Shown: positions 36,636 through 46,000 of the stretch, piece after piece
Numbering within the stretch: position 1 is the first letter of the stretch
Layout: each line of letters opens with the position of its first letter
DNA from: an uncultured Pirellula sp.
Lineage (GTDB): Bacteria > Planctomycetota > Planctomycetia > Pirellulales > Pirellulaceae
DNA: 64,000 nucleotides
Assembly: GCA_903858115.1 (NCBI GenBank)
Contig: CAIOHR010000060.1
Span: 94,581 to 158,580 of the forward strand
Reading direction: 5' to 3'
Made by a program: the position numbers and the translations under genes
Notes under the pieces: generated by a model
Told to the model about the DNA's origin: nothing
Seen by the model: the letters and a program-made list of their open reading frames with translations, nothing else
Databases searched by the model: none

Positions 36636-37253
36636 TTGTCCGGAACTGAATCCGAGGCATCTTCCGCATGGCGACAACAGTTAGCCGACGCGCAGAACGG
36701 CGACAGAGAGGCGCTGGGCTCGTTGCTGCAGGCTTACTGGCAGTCGCTTTGGAGTCACGCGGCAAACCAATTAGATCTACCACTGCTTTCCAAAAAATCC
36801 GCGTCCGATCTCGTTCAGGATACGTTTCTCGAAGCCCACAATTCCATCGCGGAGTTTCAAGGCTCCACTCCAAAAGAGCTTCATGGTTGGTTGCAGTCGA
36901 TTCTTATCAACAATCTGAGAGACACATGGCGAAAGCATTTAAACACTCAAAAGCGCCAGGCACGGAAAGAAGTTCGACTCGATCATGAACTGTATCCTTC
37001 ACGTTTGGAGGACCGTTCCCTTACAAGCCCCATCGATCGGACGATCGAACAAGAACGGAAAGTCCGAGTGATGTCTGTCATGGCTCAGTTGCCGGAACAT
37101 TACCAAAAGATCATCCGCATGCGTCATTTTGAATCGATGAAGTTTGAAGCCATCGCAACTCTCATGTTCACGTCTCCTGAGGCAGCACGACAGCTTTGGT
37201 ACCGTGCCATCGAACTATTTGCGGAGGCATTGCGCAATGATGAATCTCGATAA
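36636..37253 (+). CDS. ECF-type RNA polymerase sigma factor
   Basis: 205 residues from TTG 36636 (an in-frame stop lies just upstream, so no earlier start exists). Region 2 is visible as SDLVQDTFLEAHNSIAEFQGSTPKELHGWLQSILINNLRDTWRKH and region 4 as QLPEHYQKIIRMRHFESMKFEAIATLMFTSPEAARQLWYRAIELF. The N-terminus (AWRQQLADAQNGDREALGSLLQAYW) is typical of planctomycete ECF groups linked to Ser/Thr kinases. No anti-sigma factor is encoded; instead the next gene, a kinase, starts 17 nt before this stop codon, so phosphorylation is the likely control (inference). Confidence 0.92.
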   Translation: MSGTESEASSAWRQQLADAQNGDREALGSLLQAYWQSLWSHAANQLDLPLLSKKSASDLVQDTFLEAHNSIAEFQGSTPKELHGWLQSILINNLRDTWRKHLNTQKRQARKEVRLDHELYPSRLEDRSLTSPIDRTIEQERKVRVMSVMAQLPEHYQKIIRMRHFESMKFEAIATLMFTSPEAARQLWYRAIELFAEALRNDESR

Positions 37254-40200
37254 CGAAGAGCCGGACGATGAAGAGATCTTGTCCATCCTACTAGAGCAAG
37301 TCGACGGTACCGATTCAACAACCCAGCCAACGACCGATCACCCTCTCAATGAAGCAGGGATCGCGAAGTTGGAATTGCTCCGTGAAGCGATCCATGAATT
37401 GACGCAAGTTGCCCAGACAAGCCATCACGATTCGCAAGTCAGCGGTGTCCTGGATACGCATCACTCTCATGAGCCGAAATTGCATTCGGATAGTCGCTAT
37501 AGACTGATTCGAAAAGTTGGACAGGGAGGTTTCGGTGTTGTGTTCCTCGCTGAGGATATGCTCCTGAAACGACAGGTCGCGATCAAGGTACCACGGCCAG
37601 ATTTATTGCTTACCAATGCAGCAGTGCAACGTCTTCTCCGTGAAGCGCAAAACGTCGCCAAACTAGATCACCCCAACATTGTTCCAATTCTTGCAACCGA
37701 AGAAACATCGACGTTGCCGTCGATCATTTTTCCGTATTGCGAAGGTCCGAATTTGGAACAATGGCTCCGCTCTCACAGCGAAAAAATTCCGATCAAGGTG
37801 GCTGTGCTGATCGCGATGCGAATCTGCGAAGGTGTCTACCATGCCCACACGCGTGGAATCATTCACCGCGACTTGAAACCCAGCAACGTTCTGCTGTTTC
37901 CACCTTCCGACGGAAACACACAGAATGGTTTCGAGGAGAGTGATACCAAGTGGATTCCCAAAGTGACTGATTTCGGTGTCTCCAAGGAATTGACAAACCG
38001 CGACGAACAGACCGCAATTGGCGAGACCTCAATAGGAATGGTCGTCGGCACTCGTGCATATATGGCTCCTGAACAGATTTCTGGAAAAATGGCACTGATT
38101 GGAACGCATACCGATGCGTATGCGATTGGGTTAATTCTTTGGGAGCTGCTGTGTCATGGGAGCGAATCCTCTGCGAACTACCGATCACAGATTTCTGTCG
38201 ATGCGACGCAATTGCCGTTCAGTGCTCGGAGATTTCGACCGGAAGTTCCGCAAAGCTTGGATGCTATCGTCTCGAAAAGCACAATGCACGCCCCCGAACA
38301 ACGATACTCTTCAGTACGCGAGCTTTCGGAAGACCTGGCTCGATTTCTAGAAGGACGACCTGTTTCTGCCAAACGTTTTTCATCGGTTGAGCGATTGCGG
38401 TTGTGGACAAGAAGACAACCTGCGATGGCAGCCTTAGTTGGTTTGACATCCGCACTGATTGCCCTTTCTCTTCTCATGACAGCGGTTTACGTTTTTCAGA
38501 TCAATCAAATGGTTGAGAAGCAGGTCGCTATCAGTAACCAACTTTACGACGCAAACAACGATTTGCAATTGGAACGCGATCGTGTGAAAGAAACGGCAAC
38601 CTCTCTGAAGAATCAATTGTATGTGAAAGATGTAACATCGGCCATGCAATCGCTGGAAGCGAAAGATTTAAGCCGTTGCGAGAAGTTGCTTGAAAAGTAT
38701 GCCGAACACTCGACGGAAGAGGACATACGAGAGACGGCATGGTGGTACATATGGAACAAACTGAACCGCAATCATGAGTCCATTCCAGTCTCTAAGGCTG
38801 CTGTCTACTTCATTGCATTTTCCGAGGATGAAAAAACAGCAGGTCTGGTGGGTCAAGATGGCGTTATTCGACTCTACGATTATGAAACAAAAAAACTCCT
38901 GAAGGAGTGGGACGCAGGCCAAGGGGAATTGAACTCCCTCGCCTTCCGAGAAAGTGACTCCCTGATTGCGACCGCTGGAGATGATGGGTGTGTTTGCCTA
39001 TGGAATAGCCAAACGGGTACGCTCATACGGAGAATAAAGTCGTTCGAAAAACCGATGCATCAAGCATGTTTTTACGGTCCAGATTGGATTGTTGCTGGAG
39101 GACGAGATCCTGTAATTCGAGTATGGAATTGGAAGACCGGGGAGCATGTTGCAGATTTGACGGGGCACGAACGTACCATTGAATCCATGGACGTCGACGA
39201 AAAGAATCGAAAGATCTATTCCGCCAGCCGCGATTCGACGCATCGCGTATGGGATATGGAGACTCTCAAACTGGAGAGAACAGGAGTGCGAGCCCCTGAA
39301 AAAGTAAATGGAGTTTTATCTCTTGCTGATAAGTTGCACCTGTTTTTTTGCGACCAAAAGGGAAATGTATGGCGAGAGGATACCGTCGCGCCGCATACAG
39401 TCTCTTTGGTTGTCAAGTTGAATGACGGTGCTAAGTCAATGGCCTTGTCACCGGATCGTAGGCACCTTGCAATCGGAAGCCACAGAGGGACCATAAGTGT
39501 CGTGGAGCTGGATGATTCGGGGTATCCAAAACGCCGCGACGGGTCGTCTCCAAATGACTGGATGACTCACCAAGGCAGATTGCATAAGCTTACGTTTTCG
39601 AAAGATGGTTGCCTTCATTCTGTGGCGGAAGATGGTTCATGGAAGCGATGGAAACCGGATGAGAGATCCGACCACGCAAGTGCGAGTACCGCAGAGCTGT
39701 CAAAGATCGACGATGCATTTACGGTTTCGCATGCTCCGGCACGTTTGAAACCATTCTTTTCCCAACAATGCGATGAGGTGTTGGGTTGGCAGATGGGAAC
39801 GCGAAATCTCCACAGACTGTCAAAGGAAAACTCGGTTTCCCGAAGCTATGCCGTACATTCCGACCGCATTTTTTCCTGCTGCATCGATGGGTCGATCCAT
39901 GCATGGCAATTAGATGGAATGGAGCTCAAGAAATTGTGGAACTTAGAAAAGACGTCGGTAGCGGATGAAGGTATTTTTGACTTCGATGCAGACCAAAACT
40001 TGCTGGCAGTTAAAATGGTATCTTCGGCACCATTTGTTCGGCTCTTGGATGCGACAACTGGAAAAGAGCTACGAATATTTCAATTTCAGAATAGATTTGC
40101 CGATGAGAAGATCCGTCATTTCGAATTGGATGCAAAACATGGACGATTTGCGGTCGTCGTCAATTCCGTGGTTTACATCGGAGAGCTATCTGATGGAACG

Positions 40201-40599
40201 CTGACTAACGAACTAACCCACCCCAACGGGATCTCAAGTGTTCAGTTCACAAGCGACGGAAAGGCTGTCTTTACCGGGTGTGATGATAACAAGATCCGAA
40301 AATGGAGCTTAGACACAGGTGATCTTCTGTCAACGATGGAGATGTCTCAACATCGCATCGAGGCGATACAATTGTCTCCTGATAATCGCAATTTACTCTC
40401 CCAAGATTTCGAAAGAAATTTGGTGATTTGGGATCTGAATGTAAACGAACCCTTGATCGCGATACCCTGTGGGCGAACGGCTGGATTCGGCGCCACCATC
40501 TGGGAAGACGGCTGGTTATTCCGCGTCGGCCGAAATAGTTACATTGCCGATCGTGTTGGAGCATCAAGCGAATCGCTTCGGACCAATGCAGGGCTTTGA
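37237..40599 (+). CDS. transmembrane Ser/Thr protein kinase with C-terminal WD40 propeller
   Basis: 1120 residues from ATG 37237, overlapping the sigma gene by 17 nt. Residues ~88-370 are a Hanks-type kinase: VGQGGFGVVF (94-103), VAIKVP with K117, GIIHRDLKPSN, TDFGVSKEL and YMAPEQISG. A membrane helix near residues 400-425 (LVGLTSALIALSLLMTAVYVFQ) is followed by a coiled-coil-like stretch and then, from ~530 to the end, repeated WD40 blades such as LNSLAFRESDSLIATAGDDGCVCLWNSQTG and ISSVQFTSDGKAVFTGCDDNKIRKWSLDTG. The propeller is outside, the kinase inside, so it probably senses an outside or envelope ligand and acts on the coupled ECF sigma factor (inference). Confidence 0.93.
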   Translation: MMNLDNEEPDDEEILSILLEQVDGTDSTTQPTTDHPLNEAGIAKLELLREAIHELTQVAQTSHHDSQVSGVLDTHHSHEPKLHSDSRYRLIRKVGQGGFGVVFLAEDMLLKRQVAIKVPRPDLLLTNAAVQRLLREAQNVAKLDHPNIVPILATEETSTLPSIIFPYCEGPNLEQWLRSHSEKIPIKVAVLIAMRICEGVYHAHTRGIIHRDLKPSNVLLFPPSDGNTQNGFEESDTKWIPKVTDFGVSKELTNRDEQTAIGETSIGMVVGTRAYMAPEQISGKMALIGTHTDAYAIGLILWELLCHGSESSANYRSQISVDATQLPFSARRFRPEVPQSLDAIVSKSTMHAPEQRYSSVRELSEDLARFLEGRPVSAKRFSSVERLRLWTRRQPAMAALVGLTSALIALSLLMTAVYVFQINQMVEKQVAISNQLYDANNDLQLERDRVKETATSLKNQLYVKDVTSAMQSLEAKDLSRCEKLLEKYAEHSTEEDIRETAWWYIWNKLNRNHESIPVSKAAVYFIAFSEDEKTAGLVGQDGVIRLYDYETKKLLKEWDAGQGELNSLAFRESDSLIATAGDDGCVCLWNSQTGTLIRRIKSFEKPMHQACFYGPDWIVAGGRDPVIRVWNWKTGEHVADLTGHERTIESMDVDEKNRKIYSASRDSTHRVWDMETLKLERTGVRAPEKVNGVLSLADKLHLFFCDQKGNVWREDTVAPHTVSLVVKLNDGAKSMALSPDRRHLAIGSHRGTISVVELDDSGYPKRRDGSSPNDWMTHQGRLHKLTFSKDGCLHSVAEDGSWKRWKPDERSDHASASTAELSKIDDAFTVSHAPARLKPFFSQQCDEVLGWQMGTRNLHRLSKENSVSRSYAVHSDRIFSCCIDGSIHAWQLDGMELKKLWNLEKTSVADEGIFDFDADQNLLAVKMVSSAPFVRLLDATTGKELRIFQFQNRFADEKIRHFELDAKHGRFAVVVNSVVYIGELSDGTLTNELTHPNGISSVQFTSDGKAVFTGCDDNKIRKWSLDTGDLLSTMEMSQHRIEAIQLSPDNRNLLSQDFERNLVIWDLNVNEPLIAIPCGRTAGFGATIWEDGWLFRVGRNSYIADRVGASSESLRTNAGL

Positions 40600-40627
40600 A
40601 GTTTCTGGCCTCAAGATAAGAAGCGAG

Positions 40628-40732
40628 GCATTGCGGTGGGAATGTCGTGCCGTTCCCTCCAAGACTTTTGCCGGGATTCTAGTGGACGACACATAGAATG
40701 TGCCTACTACTTTGACTTTTGTCGGCTGTGCC
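40628..40732. repeat. partial copy of the GACACAGCC inverted-end element
   Basis: The right end TTTTGTCGGCTGTGCC ends at 40732; inside is ACACATAGAATGTGCC and, at the other side, TCGTGCCGTTCCCTCC. The left inverted end is missing or degraded. It lies 29 bp after the kinase-WD40 stop, ~100 bp before the beta-lactamase-like gene. Confidence 0.75.
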
Positions 40733-40831
40733 TCTATAACCTTCGCGAGGACCATCTCAGGCGAATGAATGTTGCATTGTCCGTAGGACCTCCTCAGTCC
40801 AGAAACAATAGCTTTCCCGTCTGCTACCCCT

Positions 40832-42547
40832 ATGCCCACAACTCTGCTTCGTGTTATTGTCCTGATTGCCGTTCTCGCCACTCGGGGGCATTCAAAGGTT
40901 GAGGCTCAAGAAGCACAAAGTTCCATTGAGGCACTGCGAGCACAACGCAAGGATTTTCAATCACTGGAGCTATATACCTCTCGGCAAGGAAGTTGGATCT
41001 TCCCCTTAAGTTTGCCACCAAAGATTGTATGGAGGGATGCCGATGCAGCCAGGAGTTTCGGTTTTGCTCCAGGCTTCGATATCCGTTGGTTTGATTCTCA
41101 TCTGGAAGAAGCCAAGCATCCGAACAAGGGAGGGAGATGGATTGCTCTGCTAGAAGGAACCGCTCCCAATAAAACGCCGTTCCGCCGGGGGCTCACATTT
41201 TACGCGTTACCATCCCAGTTGGATAACACGAATGTCTATGTACCCGACCTGACCGTTCACCTTCCTAACTTTCCTGGAACGGAAGCTCCTGCTGCTTGGA
41301 GAGAGCATCAGGCTGAGTTCGATCGGAGCTCGAGAGATTTCTTGGTGAAGTCGCTGATGGATCACGAACAAGGTGCGATTATGGTCGCCGGCATAGCAGA
41401 GTCGCCAGAGCTTGGTCGCCCCAAGAAGTTCCCGGAATGGACAGCTTCCATGAACGCACAACATCATCTGAATCTCAAGCTGAAGTTGATGGGGATCGAT
41501 GCTCCGCGAAAGCCACTCCAACCGCCGCGAAAAAATTTGACCCCAGCTCCGATCATTCGCCCAGGCTCTACGCAGGAATCTGGTGTGCCAACGCATGCCA
41601 AATCTGCCATCGACACGTTTTGTCAGCAATGGGCCGAATCTACCAAGGAACCGTTTGTAACCTTGGTTGCCAAGAATGGAGTCATCATTACTCATGCGTC
41701 GTTTGGAATCGATTCAAGGGGCAAGTCGCTCGATTTGGATTACCGTTGTTGGGTTGCATCCATCACCAAAACGATGACGGCTATCTTGTTTAGCCAATTC
41801 GTCGATCAAGGCTTGATCGAATTGGACTGGACGTTGGATCGAGTTTTTCCTGACTACCCTGCCAACGTGTCTTATATTCCTACTTTTCGTCAGCTGCTAA
41901 ACCATACCAGTGGTTTGAGCGGGCATGGCGAGTGGGGTGGAATGTTTCATCCGTATCTTGAAAACATCGTGCTCAATGGCATCGACGTGAACGAACCGGG
42001 AAAGAGGCACGAATACTGCGGTCTTGGTTTTGAATTGGCTGCCAAAGCGATGGAAATCAAGACCGGCAAGTGTGCTGCGAAAATCTACCAGGAACATCTT
42101 TTTGCTCCCTTGGGGTTGCAGGACATCATCATGGGAAACGCCAGCTCCGATGGGGAGTTTACGGCCCTGGAGCTGGCGGTAATCGGACAATGGCTAGCGA
42201 ATCGCGGCAGTTATGGTGATGATCAATTCATATCGCCTGAGACGTTTGAAGAGTTGCGTCCCAAGACGACTGGTGAACCCAACGTAGCTGGCGAACATGG
42301 GTTAGGGTTACACAAAATTCGCCATCGCCGACAAGGGCCATCCAAGAATTCCGCGGAGTCCAACGCTCTGTTGTTTAGCGAGAATACTTTCGGGCATGGT
42401 TCCTTTTCGGGATGTATCTTGGTGATCGATCCCGATCAGCAACTGGTCATCGTCCAAGTGAGGAAGCAGTTTCGACCAGAAGACAACGAGTATTGGACCC
42501 GTTTCTTTCAGGTCGTAGCGGACGCAATCCAGACACCGATGGAGTAA
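40832..42547 (+). CDS. exported serine hydrolase of the beta-lactamase/class C PBP family
   Basis: 571 residues with a signal peptide (LLRVIVLIAVLATRGHSKVEA). An N-terminal ~230-residue domain of unknown type (GRWIALLEGTAPNKTPFRRGLTFYALPSQLDNTNVYVPDLT) precedes the transpeptidase-like domain. The catalytic S-x-x-K is SITK at 310-313. The second motif, normally Y-x-N, reads HEYCGLGFELAAKAME, with Gly instead of Asn. A late GHGSFSGCI resembles the H/K-x-G motif. Such proteins include esterases and D-amino-acid peptidases; a true beta-lactamase is less likely. No neighbour suggests a pathway. Confidence 0.85.
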   Translation: MPTTLLRVIVLIAVLATRGHSKVEAQEAQSSIEALRAQRKDFQSLELYTSRQGSWIFPLSLPPKIVWRDADAARSFGFAPGFDIRWFDSHLEEAKHPNKGGRWIALLEGTAPNKTPFRRGLTFYALPSQLDNTNVYVPDLTVHLPNFPGTEAPAAWREHQAEFDRSSRDFLVKSLMDHEQGAIMVAGIAESPELGRPKKFPEWTASMNAQHHLNLKLKLMGIDAPRKPLQPPRKNLTPAPIIRPGSTQESGVPTHAKSAIDTFCQQWAESTKEPFVTLVAKNGVIITHASFGIDSRGKSLDLDYRCWVASITKTMTAILFSQFVDQGLIELDWTLDRVFPDYPANVSYIPTFRQLLNHTSGLSGHGEWGGMFHPYLENIVLNGIDVNEPGKRHEYCGLGFELAAKAMEIKTGKCAAKIYQEHLFAPLGLQDIIMGNASSDGEFTALELAVIGQWLANRGSYGDDQFISPETFEELRPKTTGEPNVAGEHGLGLHKIRHRRQGPSKNSAESNALLFSENTFGHGSFSGCILVIDPDQQLVIVQVRKQFRPEDNEYWTRFFQVVADAIQTPME

Positions 42548-42710
42548 AACACTTGGGCGAGAGGCGTTTACTCAAGCAGTTGCTTGTGGGCTTCGACCCT
42601 CGTCATGGATGCCGAGAGCGCTGAGCGATGGGTGTGGCGAGTTGCCGAGCCAACTGCAAACGACTTGCAACGTGAACGCCCCTTGGAGTTCCGCTTGCAG
42701 GCTAGCCCGC

Positions 42711-42739
42711 AAAGGAGCAGGCACACTCCGCTGTGCCGT
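42711..42739. repeat. isolated hairpin of the same dispersed repeat family
   Basis: GGAGCAGGCACACTCCGCTGTGCC has the GGCACA/TGTGCC stem (42720-42737) plus GGAGCA of the element's arm, without the terminal GACACAGCC. It sits in the 291-bp gap between the beta-lactamase-like and DUF3050 genes, which otherwise holds nothing I recognise. Confidence 0.55.
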
Positions 42740-42838
42740 CAGCCCGCTTAGGGCTATTGTAACTTAAGTTTCCCGTTCAGGCTCGTCCCGGCACAAGGGC
42801 GCTGGGGTCTTGAAATTCCTGGCCTACAGTAAGAGCCA

Positions 42839-43672
42839 CTATACATCGGCTTCCCCTGAAGCGATGCCCTTTCCATTTACGGCATCGTAGATTCCGTCCC
42901 ACAATTGCTGTCGGGCCACCAGGCAACTCGCCGCTGTTTCTTCAGCAACTTTCCACAAGGACTCATCCGATCCACAAAGCGACTGTACGAGCCGAGTCGC
43001 CATCGGGCCATGCTCGTCGCTATCCAAGCCAATGTGGCGTTCGAGATAATACTTGAAGCAATCCAGTTTCCCACCAGCCTGCGTATTCAACTTTTCCACG
43101 ATGCGTTGAAAAACGTCTGGCAGCAAATCTTCCCGACCAAATGTGAAGGCTGAAGCGACTGCACAGAGGTTGCCAGTCTCGATAATCTCAAAGGTTTTCT
43201 CAACAAACCGGCGAGCAGCTTCGGGAACTGCGGGTGATCCGAGCGCTGTCAACACAGGAACGCCCTGACGAAGATCACTGAGGAATCCATCGATGCCAGC
43301 AGTGTCGGCCCCGCATTGTTTCATCGAGCGATGATAAAGCTCAAAATGGCTGGCGATCCCTCCTCGGCCATCATCGTCGGATTCCTCGGCAAGCACGATC
43401 TCGTTGATAAAGCGGCATGCCTGCGGATCAGCGGGGACCACCCACGGCACACCGACGCAGCAGAGTCGTCGTTGCAATACTTTCAGCAAAGACATGAAAT
43501 CCCACACAGCGAAAACGTGGTGTTCCATGAAGAGTCGCAACGCATCGAGGTGATCCATCTCGCCGTAGATGCGATGGTTTAGCAGAACTTCCCTCAACGG
43601 GTTGAGTTGTTCTTCAATTCTAGATCTGTGGAGCAAGTCGATTCTCGTTACTGATTCTGAATAAATTTCCAC
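42839..43672 (-). CDS. DUF3050 (heme oxygenase-like fold) protein
   Basis: 277 residues, helical, no signal peptide. DUF3050 landmarks: [91 protein letters not shown] and [25 protein letters not shown]. The family is predicted to share the heme-oxygenase/TenA-like helical bundle, and the His/Glu-rich segments ([15 protein letters not shown]) look like metal ligands of di-metal oxygenases. The substrate is unknown. It lies alone, convergent with the beta-lactamase-like gene. Confidence 0.9.
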   Translation of the reverse strand: MEIYSESVTRIDLLHRSRIEEQLNPLREVLLNHRIYGEMDHLDALRLFMEHHVFAVWDFMSLLKVLQRRLCCVGVPWVVPADPQACRFINEIVLAEESDDDGRGGIASHFELYHRSMKQCGADTAGIDGFLSDLRQGVPVLTALGSPAVPEAARRFVEKTFEIIETGNLCAVASAFTFGREDLLPDVFQRIVEKLNTQAGGKLDCFKYYLERHIGLDSDEHGPMATRLVQSLCGSDESLWKVAEETAASCLVARQQLWDGIYDAVNGKGIASGEADV

Positions 43673-43873
43673 CCAAAGCAGTGGAACAGGTCAACCGAAT
43701 CTACATGTGCCGCACCCGCAGGAAGCATGAATCGTTAACATCAAAAGTGGCCGATTTCGAACATCCCGCTCCATGTCCTCCCTCACCTCCGCGGCAATCG
43801 AGCGACCGACAGTGGAGATATCGATGAGTTCTATCGCACCCTCGCAACGCGCTGTCGGGCGGCTGGTGATGGT

Positions 43874-46000
43874 CTACTCCGTAGCGCGAAACTCGGCAAC
43901 CCCACGGCCATCGCTCAGGAGTTGCAGTTCGTTTCCACGGACGTGAAAGCCATTCACCGAAACCATGATCTCGGAGAAATTGAGTTCTAACTCCATTAAG
44001 TCCGATGGCCCTGCCATCTTCGTGCTTACCAATTGCCCCAGGGTAACACTTCCGTTGTCGATCAACGCATAGGATCCGGACATGCGATTCACGCCACCGA
44101 AAATTGCCAGCTTGCCTCGTTCGAACTTCATGGTGGGTGGCTTGTCGGTCGCGACTGGTTTGCCGTTGAGCGAAACGAGTATCCATTCCTTGCCAGCGGC
44201 TTGATTCACCTCTGCCATGTCACAAACATGAGCGCGCCACATGTACGATATACCTGCATATTTAGATGAAGCTTTAAGAGGTTTCTCGAAGCCGGCGGGG
44301 GCTGGAAAGATCGAAACACCGTCTTTGATCGTCTCGACAACCTTGATGTCTTTGATGGCCTTAGGATCAACCTTGAGCGGATCCTTGTTGAGGATGACCA
44401 AGTCAGCCCGTTTGCCTGCTTCGAGAGTCCCTTTGCTGGCTTGCTCGCCGTACTGCTCAGAAGCCCATTCGGTCATGCACTTGAGGCCTTCATAGGGATT
44501 GACCCGCTGGTCGAGACCGATTTCCGCACCGGCTCGGGAGATGCGGTTCACGGCGGAGTAAAGCATCATCATCTGGTCGAGCGGGGCGACGACGAAGTCG
44601 GTGTGGTTGGTGGGGCGAAGTCCGGCGTCAATGGCGTCGCGCATCGGCGAGATATACATTGCCTGCTCCCTGCCGCGGTTGGCGATGTGAGCGTCGGCAA
44701 AGTAGAAGGTATGCAGGGTGTAGAAGGAGGGGCGGATCTTGTATTGCACAAACTTGGCGATTTGATCCTTGCGTATGAACTGGGTGTGGATGGTGGTCAC
44801 GTTCCAAGACTTGCTGTAGTCGCCGGCGCGGGCGAGCTCGTAGGAAGTTAGGAAGGCGTCGATCGAGGCATCGCCATTGCAGTGGACGAGGAGCGGGACA
44901 TTCATTTCATAGACCTTCTTGAACATCTTGTTCGCGAGGTCCTGCGGGAAGGTGGGCTCTCCTTTCCAGTTCTTCTCCCCGCTGGGGCCACCGGCTAGAT
45001 AGGGTGTCGTGAAATAGGCAGTGCGGCCCTGGGGTGAACCGTCGAGGGTGATCTTGACACCACCGAGCTTGAAGCGGTTCTCATACTTGGTCCATTTCTC
45101 CAATGGATACTCCGCCAGGACTTTATCGGCATCGGTGATGAAAGGGTAGGCGACGACGTCGATGATGTTGGCTCCGGCATCGCTGGCACGCTGGATGGTC
45201 TGAATTTGCGGGAAATGCGTCGCTCCCTCATGCGCGGTGGTCACACCGTTTTCCGCATACAGCATCTGGCCCGCGCGAGTGGCGTTGATTTCCCGCTGGG
45301 CGGTCATGGGCTCGGATTTCGCGACCACAGGAAGGAAGGCGGTTTCCATGATGAGTCCCCACGGCTCTTTGGTTCCCGGCTTGCGAACGATGACGCCACC
45401 GGCTGGGGTTTCGGTTTCGGCGCTGATGTCGTAATACTTCAGCGCGAGGCTGTTCAGCACCACGCCGTGCATGGAGACATGTTCGATGCGAACAGGATTG
45501 TCGGGAAAGGCTTCATCGAGATCGTCGCGGTTGAGCAGGCGGCCGCCGGGCATGACGGTGTCGTCATAACCGTAGCCCATGATCATCTCGCCCTTCGGTA
45601 TCTTGCGCTCCGTGGCATATCTCTTCAACTCGGCGATGATGCTCGGCACGTCCTTGCCTGGGCCAGATGGAGGCGAGTAGAGCTTGCACTGGTCGGCGAC
45701 TAACAGCGAGTTGATGTAGTGGCTGTGTCCATCGATAAAGCCGGGGAGGAGCGTCTTGCCGCCGAGGTCCACGATCTTGGTGACGCCCCCTTTCATCTTT
45801 AACGCGTTGCTCTTGCTACCCGCGAACGCGATCTTCCCATCTTTCACCGCGAGGGCTTCGACATAGGTTGCCTCTGCCCCAGCCATGGTCAAGATAGAAC
45901 CGTTGTGATAAATCACGTCAGCCGTTTGAGCGAGAACCGCTGCATTGAATATCAATGCCAGAGCAAATGCCAATAGTGTCAAACGGATTGCTGAATTCAC
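43874..46000 (-). CDS. exported amidohydrolase (YtcJ-like) with C-terminal META domain
   Basis: 708 residues from GTG 46000, chosen because GGGAG lies 7 nt upstream and the frame then begins with a signal peptide (IRLTLLAFALALIFNAAVLAQ). Amidohydrolase_3-type domain: KTLLPGFIDGHSHY with H92 and H94, HGVVLNSLALKYYDIS, GGVKITLDGSPQGRTAYF, LLVHCNGDASIDAFL, RPTNHTDFVVAPLD and ASKGTLEAGKRADLVILNKDPL. The last ~105 residues (KEWILVSLNGKPVATDKPPTMKFE...GGVNRMSGSY) form a META/HslJ-like domain, not usual in this family. Base composition in 44560-45900 is visibly more G+C-rich than the surroundings. A second amidohydrolase lies at 50973. Confidence 0.88.
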   Translation of the reverse strand: MNSAIRLTLLAFALALIFNAAVLAQTADVIYHNGSILTMAGAEATYVEALAVKDGKIAFAGSKSNALKMKGGVTKIVDLGGKTLLPGFIDGHSHYINSLLVADQCKLYSPPSGPGKDVPSIIAELKRYATERKIPKGEMIMGYGYDDTVMPGGRLLNRDDLDEAFPDNPVRIEHVSMHGVVLNSLALKYYDISAETETPAGGVIVRKPGTKEPWGLIMETAFLPVVAKSEPMTAQREINATRAGQMLYAENGVTTAHEGATHFPQIQTIQRASDAGANIIDVVAYPFITDADKVLAEYPLEKWTKYENRFKLGGVKITLDGSPQGRTAYFTTPYLAGGPSGEKNWKGEPTFPQDLANKMFKKVYEMNVPLLVHCNGDASIDAFLTSYELARAGDYSKSWNVTTIHTQFIRKDQIAKFVQYKIRPSFYTLHTFYFADAHIANRGREQAMYISPMRDAIDAGLRPTNHTDFVVAPLDQMMMLYSAVNRISRAGAEIGLDQRVNPYEGLKCMTEWASEQYGEQASKGTLEAGKRADLVILNKDPLKVDPKAIKDIKVVETIKDGVSIFPAPAGFEKPLKASSKYAGISYMWRAHVCDMAEVNQAAGKEWILVSLNGKPVATDKPPTMKFERGKLAIFGGVNRMSGSYALIDNGSVTLGQLVSTKMAGPSDLMELELNFSEIMVSVNGFHVRGNELQLLSDGRGVAEFRATE

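Noticed and set aside
36301..36873. 190-codon minus-strand open frame before and across the sigma-factor start
   Set aside because: Overlaps the sigma gene antisense for ~240 bp, contains no recognisable domain and has an irregular, aromatic-rich composition typical of shadow frames.
42548..42838. Possible small RNA or terminator in the gap after the beta-lactamase-like gene
   Set aside because: Only the isolated repeat hairpin at 42720-42737 is present and it lacks a T-run, so neither call can be supported.
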